A DNA stretch of 64,000 nt, from NCBI RefSeq assembly GCF_021109255.1, contig NZ_JAJODG010000004.1, one strand, 5' to 3'. The number at the start of each line of letters is the position of its first letter. Positions within the stretch are counted from its first letter, which is position 1. The position numbers were made by a program, and so were the translations under genes. This stretch comes from Merdimmobilis hominis. Lineage in GTDB: Bacteria > Bacillota > Clostridia > Oscillospirales > Ruminococcaceae. The notes under the pieces were generated by a model that had not been told where the DNA came from, did no database searches, and saw only the letters and a program-made list of their open reading frames with translations. This document shows positions 16,892 to 25,015 of this stretch, one piece after another.

Positions 16892-17446
16892 CTACAGCAG
16901 CACTGGTTTGCAGAGTACCCGGTCGATCTTGGTATCCAAAATGTTAGCGGCGTGGGCAGCCCGCAGCACCAGAGCGGTGTCTGCGCCGCGGCCGGTTCCG
17001 CCGATGGCGATGACGGGTTTTTGATAGGGGATCATCCCGCCGTCCAGCGCCATCACCGAACACTCCACCGCCACTTTCGTGCCCTGGCCCAGCATCCGCA
17101 GGGAATAGGCCATCACCTCGATGGGGGAAATCCCGCCGAATTTGGCGGACAGCCCCCGCTCCGCCCCGCTGAGGACGTGGGTGGCAGTGTAAACCTGGAT
17201 GCCCGCGGCCTCCAAGGCGGCTTTGCGCTCGGCGGGCATCTCTTGGACTTCCGGGTCTTTAAATCCAAAACAGTGGCTCACCGCCACAACATGCAGGCCG
17301 GAGCGGGCGGCATCCTTGAGCAAGTCGGCGGTGTCACCGGTGTTGGTAGCCACCACAATGGTGTCAATCCCCAGCTCCTTAGCGGCCTGAAGGGCAATAT
17401 TCACTGTCTCCTCGGTATTCTGTTTGCCGGGCTTTTCAAAATACAT
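16892..17446 (-). CDS. Stand-alone pyruvate kinase alpha/beta-domain protein
   Basis: A 184-residue protein matching the C-terminal (allosteric) domain of pyruvate kinase without the catalytic barrel: MYFEKPGKQNTEETVNIAL, IVVATNTGDTADLL, VVAVSHCFGF, ending VIAIGGTGRGADTALVL. Such proteins are common in clostridia and their role is unproven; nucleotide or sugar-phosphate binding is assumed from the fold. ATG at 17446 has AAGGAGGAG upstream. It is preceded by a structured leader and extended -10 promoter nearly identical to that of kdpD (see 17506-17665). Confidence 0.88.
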   Translation of the reverse strand: MYFEKPGKQNTEETVNIALQAAKELGIDTIVVATNTGDTADLLKDAARSGLHVVAVSHCFGFKDPEVQEMPAERKAALEAAGIQVYTATHVLSGAERGLSAKFGGISPIEVMAYSLRMLGQGTKVAVECSVMALDGGMIPYQKPVIAIGGTGRGADTALVLRAAHAANILDTKIDRVLCKPVLL

Positions 17447-17505
17447 GCAAAACTCCTCCTTACATAGGTCTGTTTTTCCCACGGGCTGCTACTGTGGCTC
17501 TATCT

Positions 17506-17665
17506 GGAAAAAGCCGGGCGCCGCTCTGCGGCGGGAAGGGCCTCGCCCTCAAAGAATTGGGAGGAATTCCACCCCCACAGCAATTCTTCACACGCCATAG
17601 GCTTTGCCCGTGGCAATGGACAAAGGCTTTTTCAAAAATCATTGCTTCTTGCGATTATTATAGCA
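17506..17665 (-). promoter_or_regulatory. Shared promoter-leader element, copy 1 (upstream of PK C-domain gene)
   Basis: On the minus strand an extended -10 (TGCTATAAT, 17665-17657) is followed 41 bases later by the end of GAAAAAGCC (17633-17625). This pairs with GGCTTTTTC (17515-17507) to close a domain. Inside are a stem AAGAATTG/CAATTCTT, the 18-base core at 17532-17549 containing a GGGC-GAG-GCCC hairpin, and a GCCGC-AGA-GCGGC hairpin. Fifty-nine bases separate the element from the start codon. Copy 2 lies before kdpD. Positions 17666-17902 show nothing else recognisable. Confidence 0.65.
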
Positions 17666-17941
17666 CAAAGTCTGTACAAATCCTGGAAAAATTTCGGTGG
17701 GGCTACTGCCCAGGAGGACACGCCGCCCGGCAGAAGATCCCTCCCCTATGATCCCAGGGCGGCCACAGCCGCGCAAACCCTTCCTTCATTTCTCTCCGGC
17801 GCACCCACCCCCGGCGGGAAAAATCCCCTTCTTTCAAAAATTTTTCTGAAATAAGCGGCAAAGAGTTTACCAAAACAACATAAAATGCACACATTTATCC
17901 CGTATACTAAGTATAGATCAAAAAGGAAAGGAGGAATGACT

Positions 17942-18031
17942 ATGATGAAAATGTTCTACTGCGGACCGGATAGCGGTGATATCGACGATTTGATTTTCGG
18001 GGATGAAGAATACTATCCCAGCGAGAAATAA
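17942..18031 (+). CDS. 29-residue small protein
   Basis: A 30-codon frame starting ATG 17942 behind AAAGGAGGAATGA (strong site, good spacing), with TATACT at 17903-17908. It ends TAA and is followed by its own terminator-like hairpin at about 18065-18106. The peptide is acidic (MMKMFYCGPDSGDIDDLIFG, then DEEYYPSEK) with no signal peptide or membrane segment. The transcript would be about 190 bases and encode nothing else. No family recognised. It could be a regulatory peptide, a small adaptor, or an sRNA with a short frame. Confidence 0.55.
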   Translation: MMKMFYCGPDSGDIDDLIFGDEEYYPSEK

Positions 18032-18064
18032 TGAGATAGATTTCACGTCCGCACACGGCGGAAA

Positions 18065-18106
18065 ACGACCGGAGCCCTACCAGGAGGGTTCGCGGTCCTT
18101 TTTCAT
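18065..18106 (+). terminator. Terminator-like hairpin after the 29-residue gene
   Basis: GACCG pairs with CGGTC, then an internal loop, then CCCT pairs with AGGG; CTTTTT follows. Confidence 0.6.
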
Positions 18107-18192
18107 TTTTGGGGAAAACCCTTGCCTCCTTCCTCCATCGTCGGTATACTGGGAATACAATTTTCATCCCCAAGGGGAGAAAGGAGCGTTCC

Positions 18193-18675
18193 ATGGAACT
18201 TCGGCCCTACCAGCCCCAGGATTTGGACGCTATCTTGGAGCTGTTTTATGAGACCGTCCACGCGGTCAACCGGCGGGATTATTCCCCCAGCCAGCTGGAT
18301 GCCTGGGCCCCCAAGCAGCCGGACCGGGACCGCTGGGCCCAATCCCTGGCTGCACACTACACAGTCGTTGCTGTGGCGGGAGGGACGGTCGCCGGATTTG
18401 CCGACCTGGCCTCTGACGGGTACTTCGACCGGTTGTTTGTCCACAAGGACTTCCAGCGCCAGGGGATCGCCACCGCTTTGGCCGGTTGGATCGAAGGCAA
18501 AGCCCGGGAGCTTTCCCTCCCTTCGGTCTGCACCGAGGCTTCCATCACCGCCCGGCCCTTTTTTGAGAAGCGGGGCTATCGGGTGGTGCAGGAGCAGCGC
18601 AAACCCCACAACGGCCAGGTTTTTGTCAACTTTGTCATGGAAAAGCGCCTGGGAGAACCCCCCCATTTGCATTAA
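18193..18675 (+). CDS. GNAT family acetyltransferase
   Basis: A 160-residue Gcn5-related N-acetyltransferase: MELRPYQPQDLDAILELFYE, VAGFADLASDGYFDRLFVHK and the acetyl-CoA loop KDFQRQGIATAL (Q/RxxGxA) are all present. YfiP/YafP-like subfamily by overall look. ATG 18193 has AAAGGAG upstream; promoter TTGCCT (18122-18127) - 17 bp - TATACT (18145-18150). Substrate unknown. Monocistronic with a strong terminator. Confidence 0.9.
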   Translation: MELRPYQPQDLDAILELFYETVHAVNRRDYSPSQLDAWAPKQPDRDRWAQSLAAHYTVVAVAGGTVAGFADLASDGYFDRLFVHKDFQRQGIATALAGWIEGKARELSLPSVCTEASITARPFFEKRGYRVVQEQRKPHNGQVFVNFVMEKRLGEPPHLH

Positions 18676-18716
18676 AAAACCGGGAACCGGCCAAAAGGCC
18701 GGTTCCCGGTTTTTTA
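18676..18716. terminator. Bidirectional terminator
   Basis: A long GC stem (CCGGGAACCGGCC with GGCCGGTTCCCGG, loop AAAA) is flanked by A and T runs between convergent genes. Confidence 0.9.
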
Positions 18717-18724
18717 TCTACGGT

Positions 18725-18838
18725 CTTTGGGTAGACGCTTACTCCTCAAAGGGCCGCATAAGCTCTTTGGCGTCCTCCCCCCTTTGGGCAGACGCTTGCT
18801 CCTCAAAGGGCTGCATAAACTCTTTGGCATCCTCCCCC
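18725..18838. repeat. Tandem 57-bp repeat, two copies
   Basis: Copy A 18725-18781 and copy B 18782-18838 differ at five positions. They encode (on the minus strand) the repeated C-terminal unit of the lipoprotein gene. In copy A the CAA codon of copy B is TAA and forms the stop. Confidence 0.85.
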
Positions 18839-19269
18839 ACCTGGGCTGGCGCGAAAAAGGAGACCGATCCAGAGCCATCGTCCGGCGGATCGATGGGCTC
18901 CAATTTGAGGATGGTCTTCTCCTTCTCCGGGTACGGAAAGACATACAGGGTGTATTCCTCGCTTTTGGCGGTCAAAACACAGGAAAGCCCGTATTGGGGC
19001 CCCTCCTCCTGGGCAGCTTCCACCCATTGATCGGGCTGGAGCAGGGACTGCAGTTCCTCCTGCTGCTTTGCATCCAGGGAAAAGGGGTAGCGGAAATCCC
19101 CCGGCTCAAAATGGCAGCCCACCGTGTCAAAGCCGTCCAGCGAAACGCCGCCCACTTGGGCCGGCGCTTCCGCCTGAGAGGACATGGGCGGGGCCTCTCC
19201 CCCCTGCTGGGGAGCGCATCCGGCCAGCAGCACTGCAAGGGCAAACAAGCAGATCCATATTCGTCTCAT
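18739..19269 (-). CDS. Lipoprotein of unknown function with repeated C-terminus
   Basis: A 176-residue exported lipoprotein: MRRIWICLFALAVLLAGCAP has a lipobox LAGC at residues 15-18, then an acidic linker. A compact domain (about 45-135) with FRYPFSLDAKQQEEL and YTLYVFPYPEK follows. The C-terminus carries two copies of a 19-residue unit (GEDAKEFMQPFEE, then GEDAKELMRPFEE) encoded by the tandem 57-bp repeat, with a weaker third copy before them. The stop arises inside the second copy. No family recognised; cell-surface location is the only firm statement. Confidence 0.75.
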   Translation of the reverse strand: MRRIWICLFALAVLLAGCAPQQGGEAPPMSSQAEAPAQVGGVSLDGFDTVGCHFEPGDFRYPFSLDAKQQEELQSLLQPDQWVEAAQEEGPQYGLSCVLTAKSEEYTLYVFPYPEKEKTILKLEPIDPPDDGSGSVSFFAPAQVGEDAKEFMQPFEEQASAQRGEDAKELMRPFEE

Positions 19270-19287
19270 TTTCCTGCCCCCTTGCCG

Positions 19288-19725
19288 CTACAGCTCTTTT
19301 TTCATCTTGAAATGGGGGATGCCGGAGAGGATCAGCTCTTCGCTGGTCACCTGATACCCCAGGGCGAGGTAGAAGTCCAGCGCCACCTTCCGGGCGTCCA
19401 GAACGATGGTGGAGAAGCCCTTCCCCTTCATCAACTCTTCGCCGTAAGCCACCATCTTCCGGCCGACGCCCTGGCGGCGGCAGCTCTCATCCACTGCCAC
19501 CTGGCGCATCTGGGTGACACCCTCCCCCCGGTCGATGAACAGCAGCGTCCCCACCAGGCGGCCTCCGTCAAAGGCTCCCACATGCCAGTAGGTGTTCTCC
19601 TGGGAGAGATCCTGCTTGTACAGGTTGAGGCCCAAGGGCACCCGCAGAATCTCATTGCGCAGGGCCAGCTCGTCTTCATACTCCTTAGTTCCCCATTGGA
19701 TGTCGCGCACCACAATTTCGCTCAT
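19288..19725 (-). CDS. GNAT family acetyltransferase
   Basis: A 145-residue acetyltransferase with VGTLLFIDRGEGVTQMRQVAV, the CoA loop RRQGVGRKM and IVLDARKVALDFYLALGY, matching the YitI/ElaA-like small GNAT group. ATG at 19725 follows AAGGAGG by ten bases; the longer open frame upstream has no homologous sequence. It lies 18 bases before the lipoprotein gene on the same strand, so they may share a transcript. Substrate unknown. Confidence 0.88.
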   Translation of the reverse strand: MSEIVVRDIQWGTKEYEDELALRNEILRVPLGLNLYKQDLSQENTYWHVGAFDGGRLVGTLLFIDRGEGVTQMRQVAVDESCRRQGVGRKMVAYGEELMKGKGFSTIVLDARKVALDFYLALGYQVTSEELILSGIPHFKMKKEL

Positions 19726-19802
19726 GATTCCATTCCTCCTTGTTTTGTTTGAATTCCGGCTATTTTCTTTCATCCTATCACAATCGGGATAAAAAAGGAA
19801 CC

Positions 19803-20795
19803 CTACAGCAGGGATAGGAACCACAGCGTGCAGAAATACCCCAACGCCCCACAAGCGGGGAAGGTGAGCAGCCAGGCAAAGACCATCTGGCCAAACACTC
19901 TCCGGTCGGCGGTTTTGCCACCCACTCCCAGCACGGCGGCGGTCTTGGTGTGGGTGGTGGAGACCGGCAGCCCCCACAGGGTGGTCAAAAGCAGGCTGAT
20001 GGAGCCCGCCAAATCGGAGTAGAGGGCAGATTTGTGATCCAGCCGGACCATTTTCTCCCCCACCTTGCGGATGATGCGTCCCCCGCCGGTGTAGGTTCCC
20101 AGGGTCATGACCAATGCAGTGAGGGCCACCACCTGCCAGTTCTCCGCCAACTGCACCTTGCCTCCGGGAAGCCCCCGGGCGATCCGGTCGGCGATGAGGA
20201 ACACCGCAGCAAATTTCTGCCCGTCCTGGGCTCCGTGGAAAAAGGCTATCAGTGCGGCAGAGCCAACCTCCCCCCGAACATAAAACTGGTCACCCAGCCG
20301 CGTCTCCCATGGGCGGAACAGCCGCTGAGCCCCCCAGCCCAGGAGATAGCCCAGCACCAGGGAGAGAACCAGGCCCGCAAGCACCCGCATGAGACCGCCC
20401 AGATGGATCCCCGCCCCTTGGTTGAGGGCATAGGCCGCCCCCATGGTTCCGGCGATAAGGGCGTGGCTCTCACTGGTGGGGATGCCGAACCACCAAGCCC
20501 CCACCGCAAAGAGCACGATAGCAGTCATCGCCCCCGCCAGTGCGGCCAGGGAGTGGGCCGAATCCACCGCGGCAAAGTTGACTAGGCCGGAAATGGTGTC
20601 CGCCACCGCCGGGCAGAGGGCGGTCATGGCCACAACCCCTAGCAGGTTCATGGCGGCCGCCAGGGTCACCGCCCGCTTATAAGGCAGCACACCGGAGGCC
20701 ACCACACCGGTTATGGCCCCAGGGGCATCGGTCCAACCGTTGACAAAGACCACGGCCAGCACCAGGCACAAGGTCCAAAGCTTTAAAAGAGCCAT
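19803..20795 (-). CDS. pit: Inorganic phosphate transporter (PiT family)
   Basis: A 330-residue membrane protein with about nine to ten segments and the two PiT signature repeats: FVNGWTDAPGAITGVVASG near the N-terminus and GLPVSTTHTKTAAVLGVG near residue 275. It couples phosphate uptake to a cation gradient. GAGGAG precedes the ATG. It is separated by a strong terminator from rsmI upstream, so it has its own promoter. No PhoU-like partner gene is adjacent. Confidence 0.93.
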   Translation of the reverse strand: MALLKLWTLCLVLAVVFVNGWTDAPGAITGVVASGVLPYKRAVTLAAAMNLLGVVAMTALCPAVADTISGLVNFAAVDSAHSLAALAGAMTAIVLFAVGAWWFGIPTSESHALIAGTMGAAYALNQGAGIHLGGLMRVLAGLVLSLVLGYLLGWGAQRLFRPWETRLGDQFYVRGEVGSAALIAFFHGAQDGQKFAAVFLIADRIARGLPGGKVQLAENWQVVALTALVMTLGTYTGGGRIIRKVGEKMVRLDHKSALYSDLAGSISLLLTTLWGLPVSTTHTKTAAVLGVGGKTADRRVFGQMVFAWLLTFPACGALGYFCTLWFLSLL

Positions 20796-20833
20796 GTCCG
20801 CTCCTCCTCGTTTTCAATCGCGGACAACAAAAA

Positions 20834-20861
20834 GGCCCGCGTACTGCATCATACGCGGGCC
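20834..20861 (-). terminator. Terminator of the trmN6-rsmI operon
   Basis: A 10-bp stem (20834-20843 with 20852-20861) is followed on the minus strand by TTTTTGTTG. Confidence 0.9.
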
Positions 20862-20881
20862 GTCCCATTTTTAGTCTTTGT

Positions 20882-21703
20882 TTATTCACCCAGCAGTGCC
20901 TTGTACAGGTCCCCTTTTTTGAACCCCGTCTCCCGGGAAGCCTCTTTGGCCGCCTGGCTGATGCCGGTTCCCCCGGCGATGAGGCCCCGGGCCAATTCCA
21001 AGGCGTCCTCAAAGGAGAGAGGATGTTCCTCCGGCTTAGCCCCCTCGATCACCAGTACAAACTCCCCTTTAGGAGTCACCTGCCGGTAATACTCCGCCGC
21101 CTTTGGCAGGGTGGTGCGGATGACCTCCTCGTGGAGCTTGGTCAACTCCCGGCAGATGGAGACCTGTCGGTCCCCGAGCACCTTGCTCATGTCCTCCAAA
21201 GTGGAAAGGAGTTTGTGGGGCGCCTCATAAAAAATCAGGGTGTGGAGGTCGTCCTTCACCGACTCCAGATGCTGAAAGCGGCTGGTTTTTTTCACCGACA
21301 AAAACCCCTCAAAGGCAAAGCGGCTGGTTTTGAGGCCGGAGACCGCCAAGGCGGTGACGGCGGCGCTGGGGCCGGGCACCGCCTCGATGGGGACCCCATG
21401 CTCCCGGCAGATGGCCACCAAATCCTCCCCAGGGTCGGAAATACAGGGCATCCCCGCGTCGGTGACGATGGCGCAGCTCTCCCCGCCCAGCAGCCGGGAG
21501 AGGATGATCTCCCCTTTCTCCCGCAGATTGTGTTCATAATAGCTGATCATCGGCTTTTTAATCCCCAGGTGGGAGAGCAGCTTCATGGTCACCCGGGTGT
21601 CCTCCGCGGCGATGAAGTCCACCTCGGATAGGACCTGCGCCGCTCTGGGGGAGAGGTCCCCCAGGTTGCCGATGGGGGTGCCCACCACATACAATTTACC
21701 CAT
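20882..21703 (-). CDS. rsmI: 16S rRNA (cytidine(1402)-2'-O)-methyltransferase
   Basis: A 273-residue SAM-dependent methyltransferase that modifies C1402 in the ribosomal P site. Signatures: MGKLYVVGTPIGNLGDLSPRA, VDFIAAEDTRVT, AIVTDAGMPCISDPG and a C-terminal segment with GISQAAKEASRETG. Start ATG 21703 matches family N-termini and follows AAAAGGTGA. The upstream gene's stop is four bases away, so it is coupled to trmN6, as in Bacillus (yabB-yazA-rsmI). Confidence 0.96.
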   Translation of the reverse strand: MGKLYVVGTPIGNLGDLSPRAAQVLSEVDFIAAEDTRVTMKLLSHLGIKKPMISYYEHNLREKGEIILSRLLGGESCAIVTDAGMPCISDPGEDLVAICREHGVPIEAVPGPSAAVTALAVSGLKTSRFAFEGFLSVKKTSRFQHLESVKDDLHTLIFYEAPHKLLSTLEDMSKVLGDRQVSICRELTKLHEEVIRTTLPKAAEYYRQVTPKGEFVLVIEGAKPEEHPLSFEDALELARGLIAGGTGISQAAKEASRETGFKKGDLYKALLGE

Positions 21704-21707
21704 AGTT

Positions 21708-22436
21708 TCACCTTTTCCCATAGATTTTCAGTAGTTCTTCTGAGAAGCCGTCCTCCCCCTCGATGAGGAGAGGAGCCTCCACCTGTAAAAAAGGCTTTGC
21801 CCCCTTCTTCCCCTCACAGAGGAAGAGCCAGGGGGCCGACCCTGGCCGCTGCTGGACAAACCGCACCCGCTTGGGTTCCAAACCCTGCTGACGAAGCAAG
21901 GTGAGGACATCGCAAAGCCGCTCCGGCCGCTGGCAGAGGCAGAACCGCCCCCCAAACTTCAAAAGCCGGGCCGCAGCGGCCACCACATCGGCAAGGCTGC
22001 ACTGTGTCTCATGCCGGGCGATTTTTTCACTCTCCCACTCGCTTAGGATTCCCCCTCCCTCCACTTTGTAAGGAGGGTTGCAGGTGACCAGGTCAAACCG
22101 GCCGGACTCCAGCTGGGGCGGAAGATCCTTCAAATCCGCGCAGATGGGGATAAGCCTTCCCCCAAGGCCGTTTTTCTCCACCGAGGCGGTCAGCTGGGCA
22201 ATGGCCTTTTGCTGGATGTCCACCCCAAAGGCCAGTTTGGGGGCATCCTCTGGCCGGCGGAACCACAGCATGGGGATGATGCCGCACCCGGTGCCCAAAT
22301 CGCAGGCCAGGTCTTTTCGCCGGGGCGCGGCAAAATCCGACAACAGAAAGGCGTCGGTGCCGAATTTGTGGTCGGGGGTGACGCAGAGGGTCCGGTCGCC
22401 TAAAGCTTCATAATGGTGGGGGAAATCCAGTTCCAT
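21708..22436 (-). CDS. trmN6: tRNA1(Val) adenine(37)-N6-methyltransferase-like protein
   Basis: A 242-residue class I methyltransferase: LACDLGTGCGIIPML is the SAM-binding loop and VTCNPPYKVEGGG carries the NPPY catalytic motif of N6-adenine methylases. The KFGTDAFLLSDFA start region is characteristic of the TrmN6/YabB group. It is followed at once by rsmI. The modified base is inferred from family membership. Confidence 0.92.
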   Translation of the reverse strand: MELDFPHHYEALGDRTLCVTPDHKFGTDAFLLSDFAAPRRKDLACDLGTGCGIIPMLWFRRPEDAPKLAFGVDIQQKAIAQLTASVEKNGLGGRLIPICADLKDLPPQLESGRFDLVTCNPPYKVEGGGILSEWESEKIARHETQCSLADVVAAAARLLKFGGRFCLCQRPERLCDVLTLLRQQGLEPKRVRFVQQRPGSAPWLFLCEGKKGAKPFLQVEAPLLIEGEDGFSEELLKIYGKR

Positions 22437-22608
22437 GCCATTTCTCCTTTCGGGCCGCAGGCCAGCCCCATAAATTCAGTAAGTATTCGGGCCGCCGGCT
22501 TTTCAAAGGCTTCCCATGCCCTCCCCAGCAAGAGGGCCAGGCAGAAATTCCCTGCCATCCGCTTCCCTGTGGCCATTATAGCATCCATTGGGAAATGGGT
22601 CAAAAAAA

Positions 22609-22638
22609 GATGGGTACAGCGTGGGGCTGTACCCATCT
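22609..22638 (-). terminator. Terminator of the ferredoxin gene
   Basis: A 12-bp stem (GATGGGTACAGC with its complement) is followed on the minus strand by TTTTTTT. Confidence 0.9.
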
Positions 22639-22658
22639 TCCTATGTGCGAACCGGAGC

Positions 22659-22829
22659 CTACTGAGCGCTGGGAGCGCCAACAGGGCAAACACCTGCGCA
22701 AGCGCCACACTCGATGCAGGTAGCTGCGTCGATCACATATTTGCCGTCACCAGCAGAGATCGCGTTTACGGGGCACTCAGCCTCGCATGCGCCGCAGCTG
22801 ATGCACTCATCAGAAATTGCATATGCCAT
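22659..22829 (-). CDS. Clostridial-type 2[4Fe-4S] ferredoxin
   Basis: A 56-residue ferredoxin beginning MAYAISDECISCGACEAECP with a second cluster motif CIECGACAGVCPVGAPSAQ. This is the classic short clostridial ferredoxin length and cysteine spacing (CxxCxxCxxxCP twice). The ribosome site is AAGGAGG eight bases upstream. It is monocistronic with a strong terminator. Central low-potential electron carrier of fermentative metabolism (pyruvate:ferredoxin oxidoreductase, hydrogenase partners). Confidence 0.97.
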   Translation of the reverse strand: MAYAISDECISCGACEAECPVNAISAGDGKYVIDAATCIECGACAGVCPVGAPSAQ

Positions 22830-22967
22830 GGGTTACACCTCCTTAAATGTTCAAGTTCATTGTACCATAGATCGGGAAAAAATCAATCAATCTTCCATAA
22901 AATATTTGTGAATGAATTAGCTTTCTCTCAATCATCCGCCCGCTGCACCCTGCCACACAAAACTGGA

Positions 22968-22997
22968 AAAGGCCGCAGCCCATGGGCTGCGGCCTTT
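22968..22997 (-). terminator. Terminator of ricT
   Basis: A 30-bp perfect palindrome is followed on the minus strand by TTTTCCAG. Positions 22830-22967 upstream of the ferredoxin start hold its promoter region only. Confidence 0.8.
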
Positions 22998-23031
22998 AAA
23001 AAAATAGATTCTCATAAAACTCTCGGCTAGG

Positions 23032-23898
23032 TTACCCCTCCAGCTTTTTGAGGGCTTTGGCTTCGTCGTCCTTCACCTTGATCTGCCCATCCCGGATGAC
23101 GCGGACCTCGTTCTTGTCGAAGATGTGGGGCGCAGCGTCCATGGCTTTGTCCATCCGCACCTTGAGCACACCGGTGAGCAGGTTGACCTCCTGGACCGTG
23201 CCCCGCCCGTCGGGGGTATTGACGGTGGCGCCCACTTTTGGGGTGGTGCGCAGCAGGTCGTCGTAGGCGGTCTGCTCAAATTTGAGGCAGCACATCAACC
23301 GGCCACAGGTGCCGGAGATTTTGGTGGGGTTGAGGGAAAGGCCCTGCTCTTTGGCCATTTTGATGGAAACCGGCTGGAACTCCCCCAAAAAGGTGGAGCA
23401 GCAGAAAGGCCGCCCGCAGACGCCCAATCCCCCCAACATTTTGGCTTCATCCCGCACCCCGATCTGCCGTAGCTCAATCCGGGTGCGGAACACCGAGGCC
23501 AGGTCCTTGACCAATTCCCGGAAATCCACCCGGCCATCCGCTGTAAAGTAAAACAGGATTTTGTTGCTGTCAAAGGTGTATTCCACGTCCACCAGCTTCA
23601 TATCCAGCTTGTGTTCCTGGATCTTTTTCTGGCAGACCTCTGCCGCCTGTTTTTCCTTTTGGCGGTTGCGTTCCACCTGGTCCAGATCGGCCTTGGTTGC
23701 CACCCGGATCACCTTTTTCAAGGGTTTTACAATCTCGTGTTCCTCCACTTCCCGGTTGCCCGCAGCCACCTCGCCGCATTCCACACCCCGGGCTGTTTCC
23801 ACGATTACATGGGCCCCTTTGGCGATCTTGTTGCCATTGGGGTCAAAATAATATACTTTGCCAACGTTCTTAAAGCGAACGCCGATCACTTCTGCCAT
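23032..23898 (-). CDS. ricT: PSP1 C-terminal domain protein RicT (YaaT)
   Basis: A 288-residue protein of the PSP1 family: VIGVRFKNVGKVYYFDP, VDFRELVKDLASVFRTRIELRQIGVRDEAK, and the cysteine-rich LGGLGVCGRPFCCSTFLGEF and SGTCGRLMCCLKFE. The cysteines bind an iron-sulfur cluster in the B. subtilis RicAFT (Y) complex, which activates RNase Y and influences sporulation and competence. It lies directly after holB, as in Bacillus. RicA and RicF are not in the window. Confidence 0.95.
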   Translation of the reverse strand: MAEVIGVRFKNVGKVYYFDPNGNKIAKGAHVIVETARGVECGEVAAGNREVEEHEIVKPLKKVIRVATKADLDQVERNRQKEKQAAEVCQKKIQEHKLDMKLVDVEYTFDSNKILFYFTADGRVDFRELVKDLASVFRTRIELRQIGVRDEAKMLGGLGVCGRPFCCSTFLGEFQPVSIKMAKEQGLSLNPTKISGTCGRLMCCLKFEQTAYDDLLRTTPKVGATVNTPDGRGTVQEVNLLTGVLKVRMDKAMDAAPHIFDKNEVRVIRDGQIKVKDDEAKALKKLEG

Positions 23899-24025
23899 TT
23901 CCTTCCTCCTTTTTGGGCGTTTGCCCCATCTCTATTCCATCCCCCTGTTGGGGAAGCCGGAAACCTCCGGCAGAATCCTCTCAGTTTCTCTGGGGCCCCT
24001 GTGGGGGCCCGCTTTCCACGCAAGG

Positions 24026-25006
24026 TCATCCCCTGGGCAGGGCCGCCTTGAGCCGCCCGCAGAATTGGGTGGTCAGCAAGGTCAAATTGACATTCTGGGC
24101 CGCCTTTTGCTGGGCTTCTTCTATTATACCAACGATCCGCATTCCCTGCAACGGTGTAATCTGGCGGGTTTGGCCGGACTTTCCAGGGGCGAGGTACTGC
24201 CCCGTCAACTGCCCCGCCACCCGATCCTTGGCCGCCTGCAAAAGCCGCAAAAAACCTTCCCGATCCTTTTCATACCGGCTCAATAAGGCGAGCATAGGGT
24301 ACTCCTCCCCTTGGAAGAGGAGGTCCAGCAGCTGTTTCGCATCCCGCTCGGCGCCCAAGGCTCCCGGGTCATCCAAAGCGGCCAGAGCCCGGCCGATGCT
24401 CCCCTCGGAAAGGGTGGCTGCGAACTGGTATTCCTCCTCCGTGTGGTCCGGGCGGAGCCCCGGCAGCACCGCCAGACACTCCTCCGGCGTGGGGGTTGCC
24501 ACCGGGATAGTCACCACCCGGGAAAGGATGGTGGGCAGCAGTTTGGAGCGGTTGTCACAGGTGAGGAGGAACACCCCGTAGGACGGGGGCTCCTCGATGA
24601 TTTTCAAAAGGGCGTTTTGGGCCTGGACGGTCATGTTCTGGGCGTCGCAGAGGATATAGACCTTGGCCTTCCCCTCGTTGGGCTTCACATAGGCGGACAG
24701 CCGCACCTGGCGGATGGCGTCGATGTGGAAGGAACGGCTCCCCCCCTCTTCCCCCACCACCATCACGTCGGGGTGGTTGCCGGAGAGGACTTTATGGCAA
24801 GGCCCACAGTCCCCACAGGGTTTCTCCCCTTCCCCTTCGCAGAGGATGGCGGCGGCCAGGCGCAAGGCCAGGGTCTTCTTTCCGCAGCCCTCCTGCCCCT
24901 CCAACAGGACAGCATGGGGAAAACGCCCGCCGGCGGTCAGCGCGGCGAGCGTTTTGAGTGCTCTATCGTTGTAATAAAAATCCTGATTCAACTGGGCTTC
25001 TCCCAT
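24026..25006 (-). CDS. holB: DNA polymerase III subunit delta'
   Basis: A 326-residue clamp-loader subunit: GRFPHAVLLEGQEGCGKKTLALRLA (Walker A, GxxGxGK-like), a zinc module CGDCGPCHKV and KVYILCDAQNMTVQAQNALLKIIEEPP followed by SKLLPTILSRV (sensor region). It lies between darA and ricT, the conserved Firmicute order. Ten bases separate it from darA. Confidence 0.95.
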   Translation of the reverse strand: MGEAQLNQDFYYNDRALKTLAALTAGGRFPHAVLLEGQEGCGKKTLALRLAAAILCEGEGEKPCGDCGPCHKVLSGNHPDVMVVGEEGGSRSFHIDAIRQVRLSAYVKPNEGKAKVYILCDAQNMTVQAQNALLKIIEEPPSYGVFLLTCDNRSKLLPTILSRVVTIPVATPTPEECLAVLPGLRPDHTEEEYQFAATLSEGSIGRALAALDDPGALGAERDAKQLLDLLFQGEEYPMLALLSRYEKDREGFLRLLQAAKDRVAGQLTGQYLAPGKSGQTRQITPLQGMRIVGIIEEAQQKAAQNVNLTLLTTQFCGRLKAALPRG

Positions 25007-25015
25007 TCTATGCGG

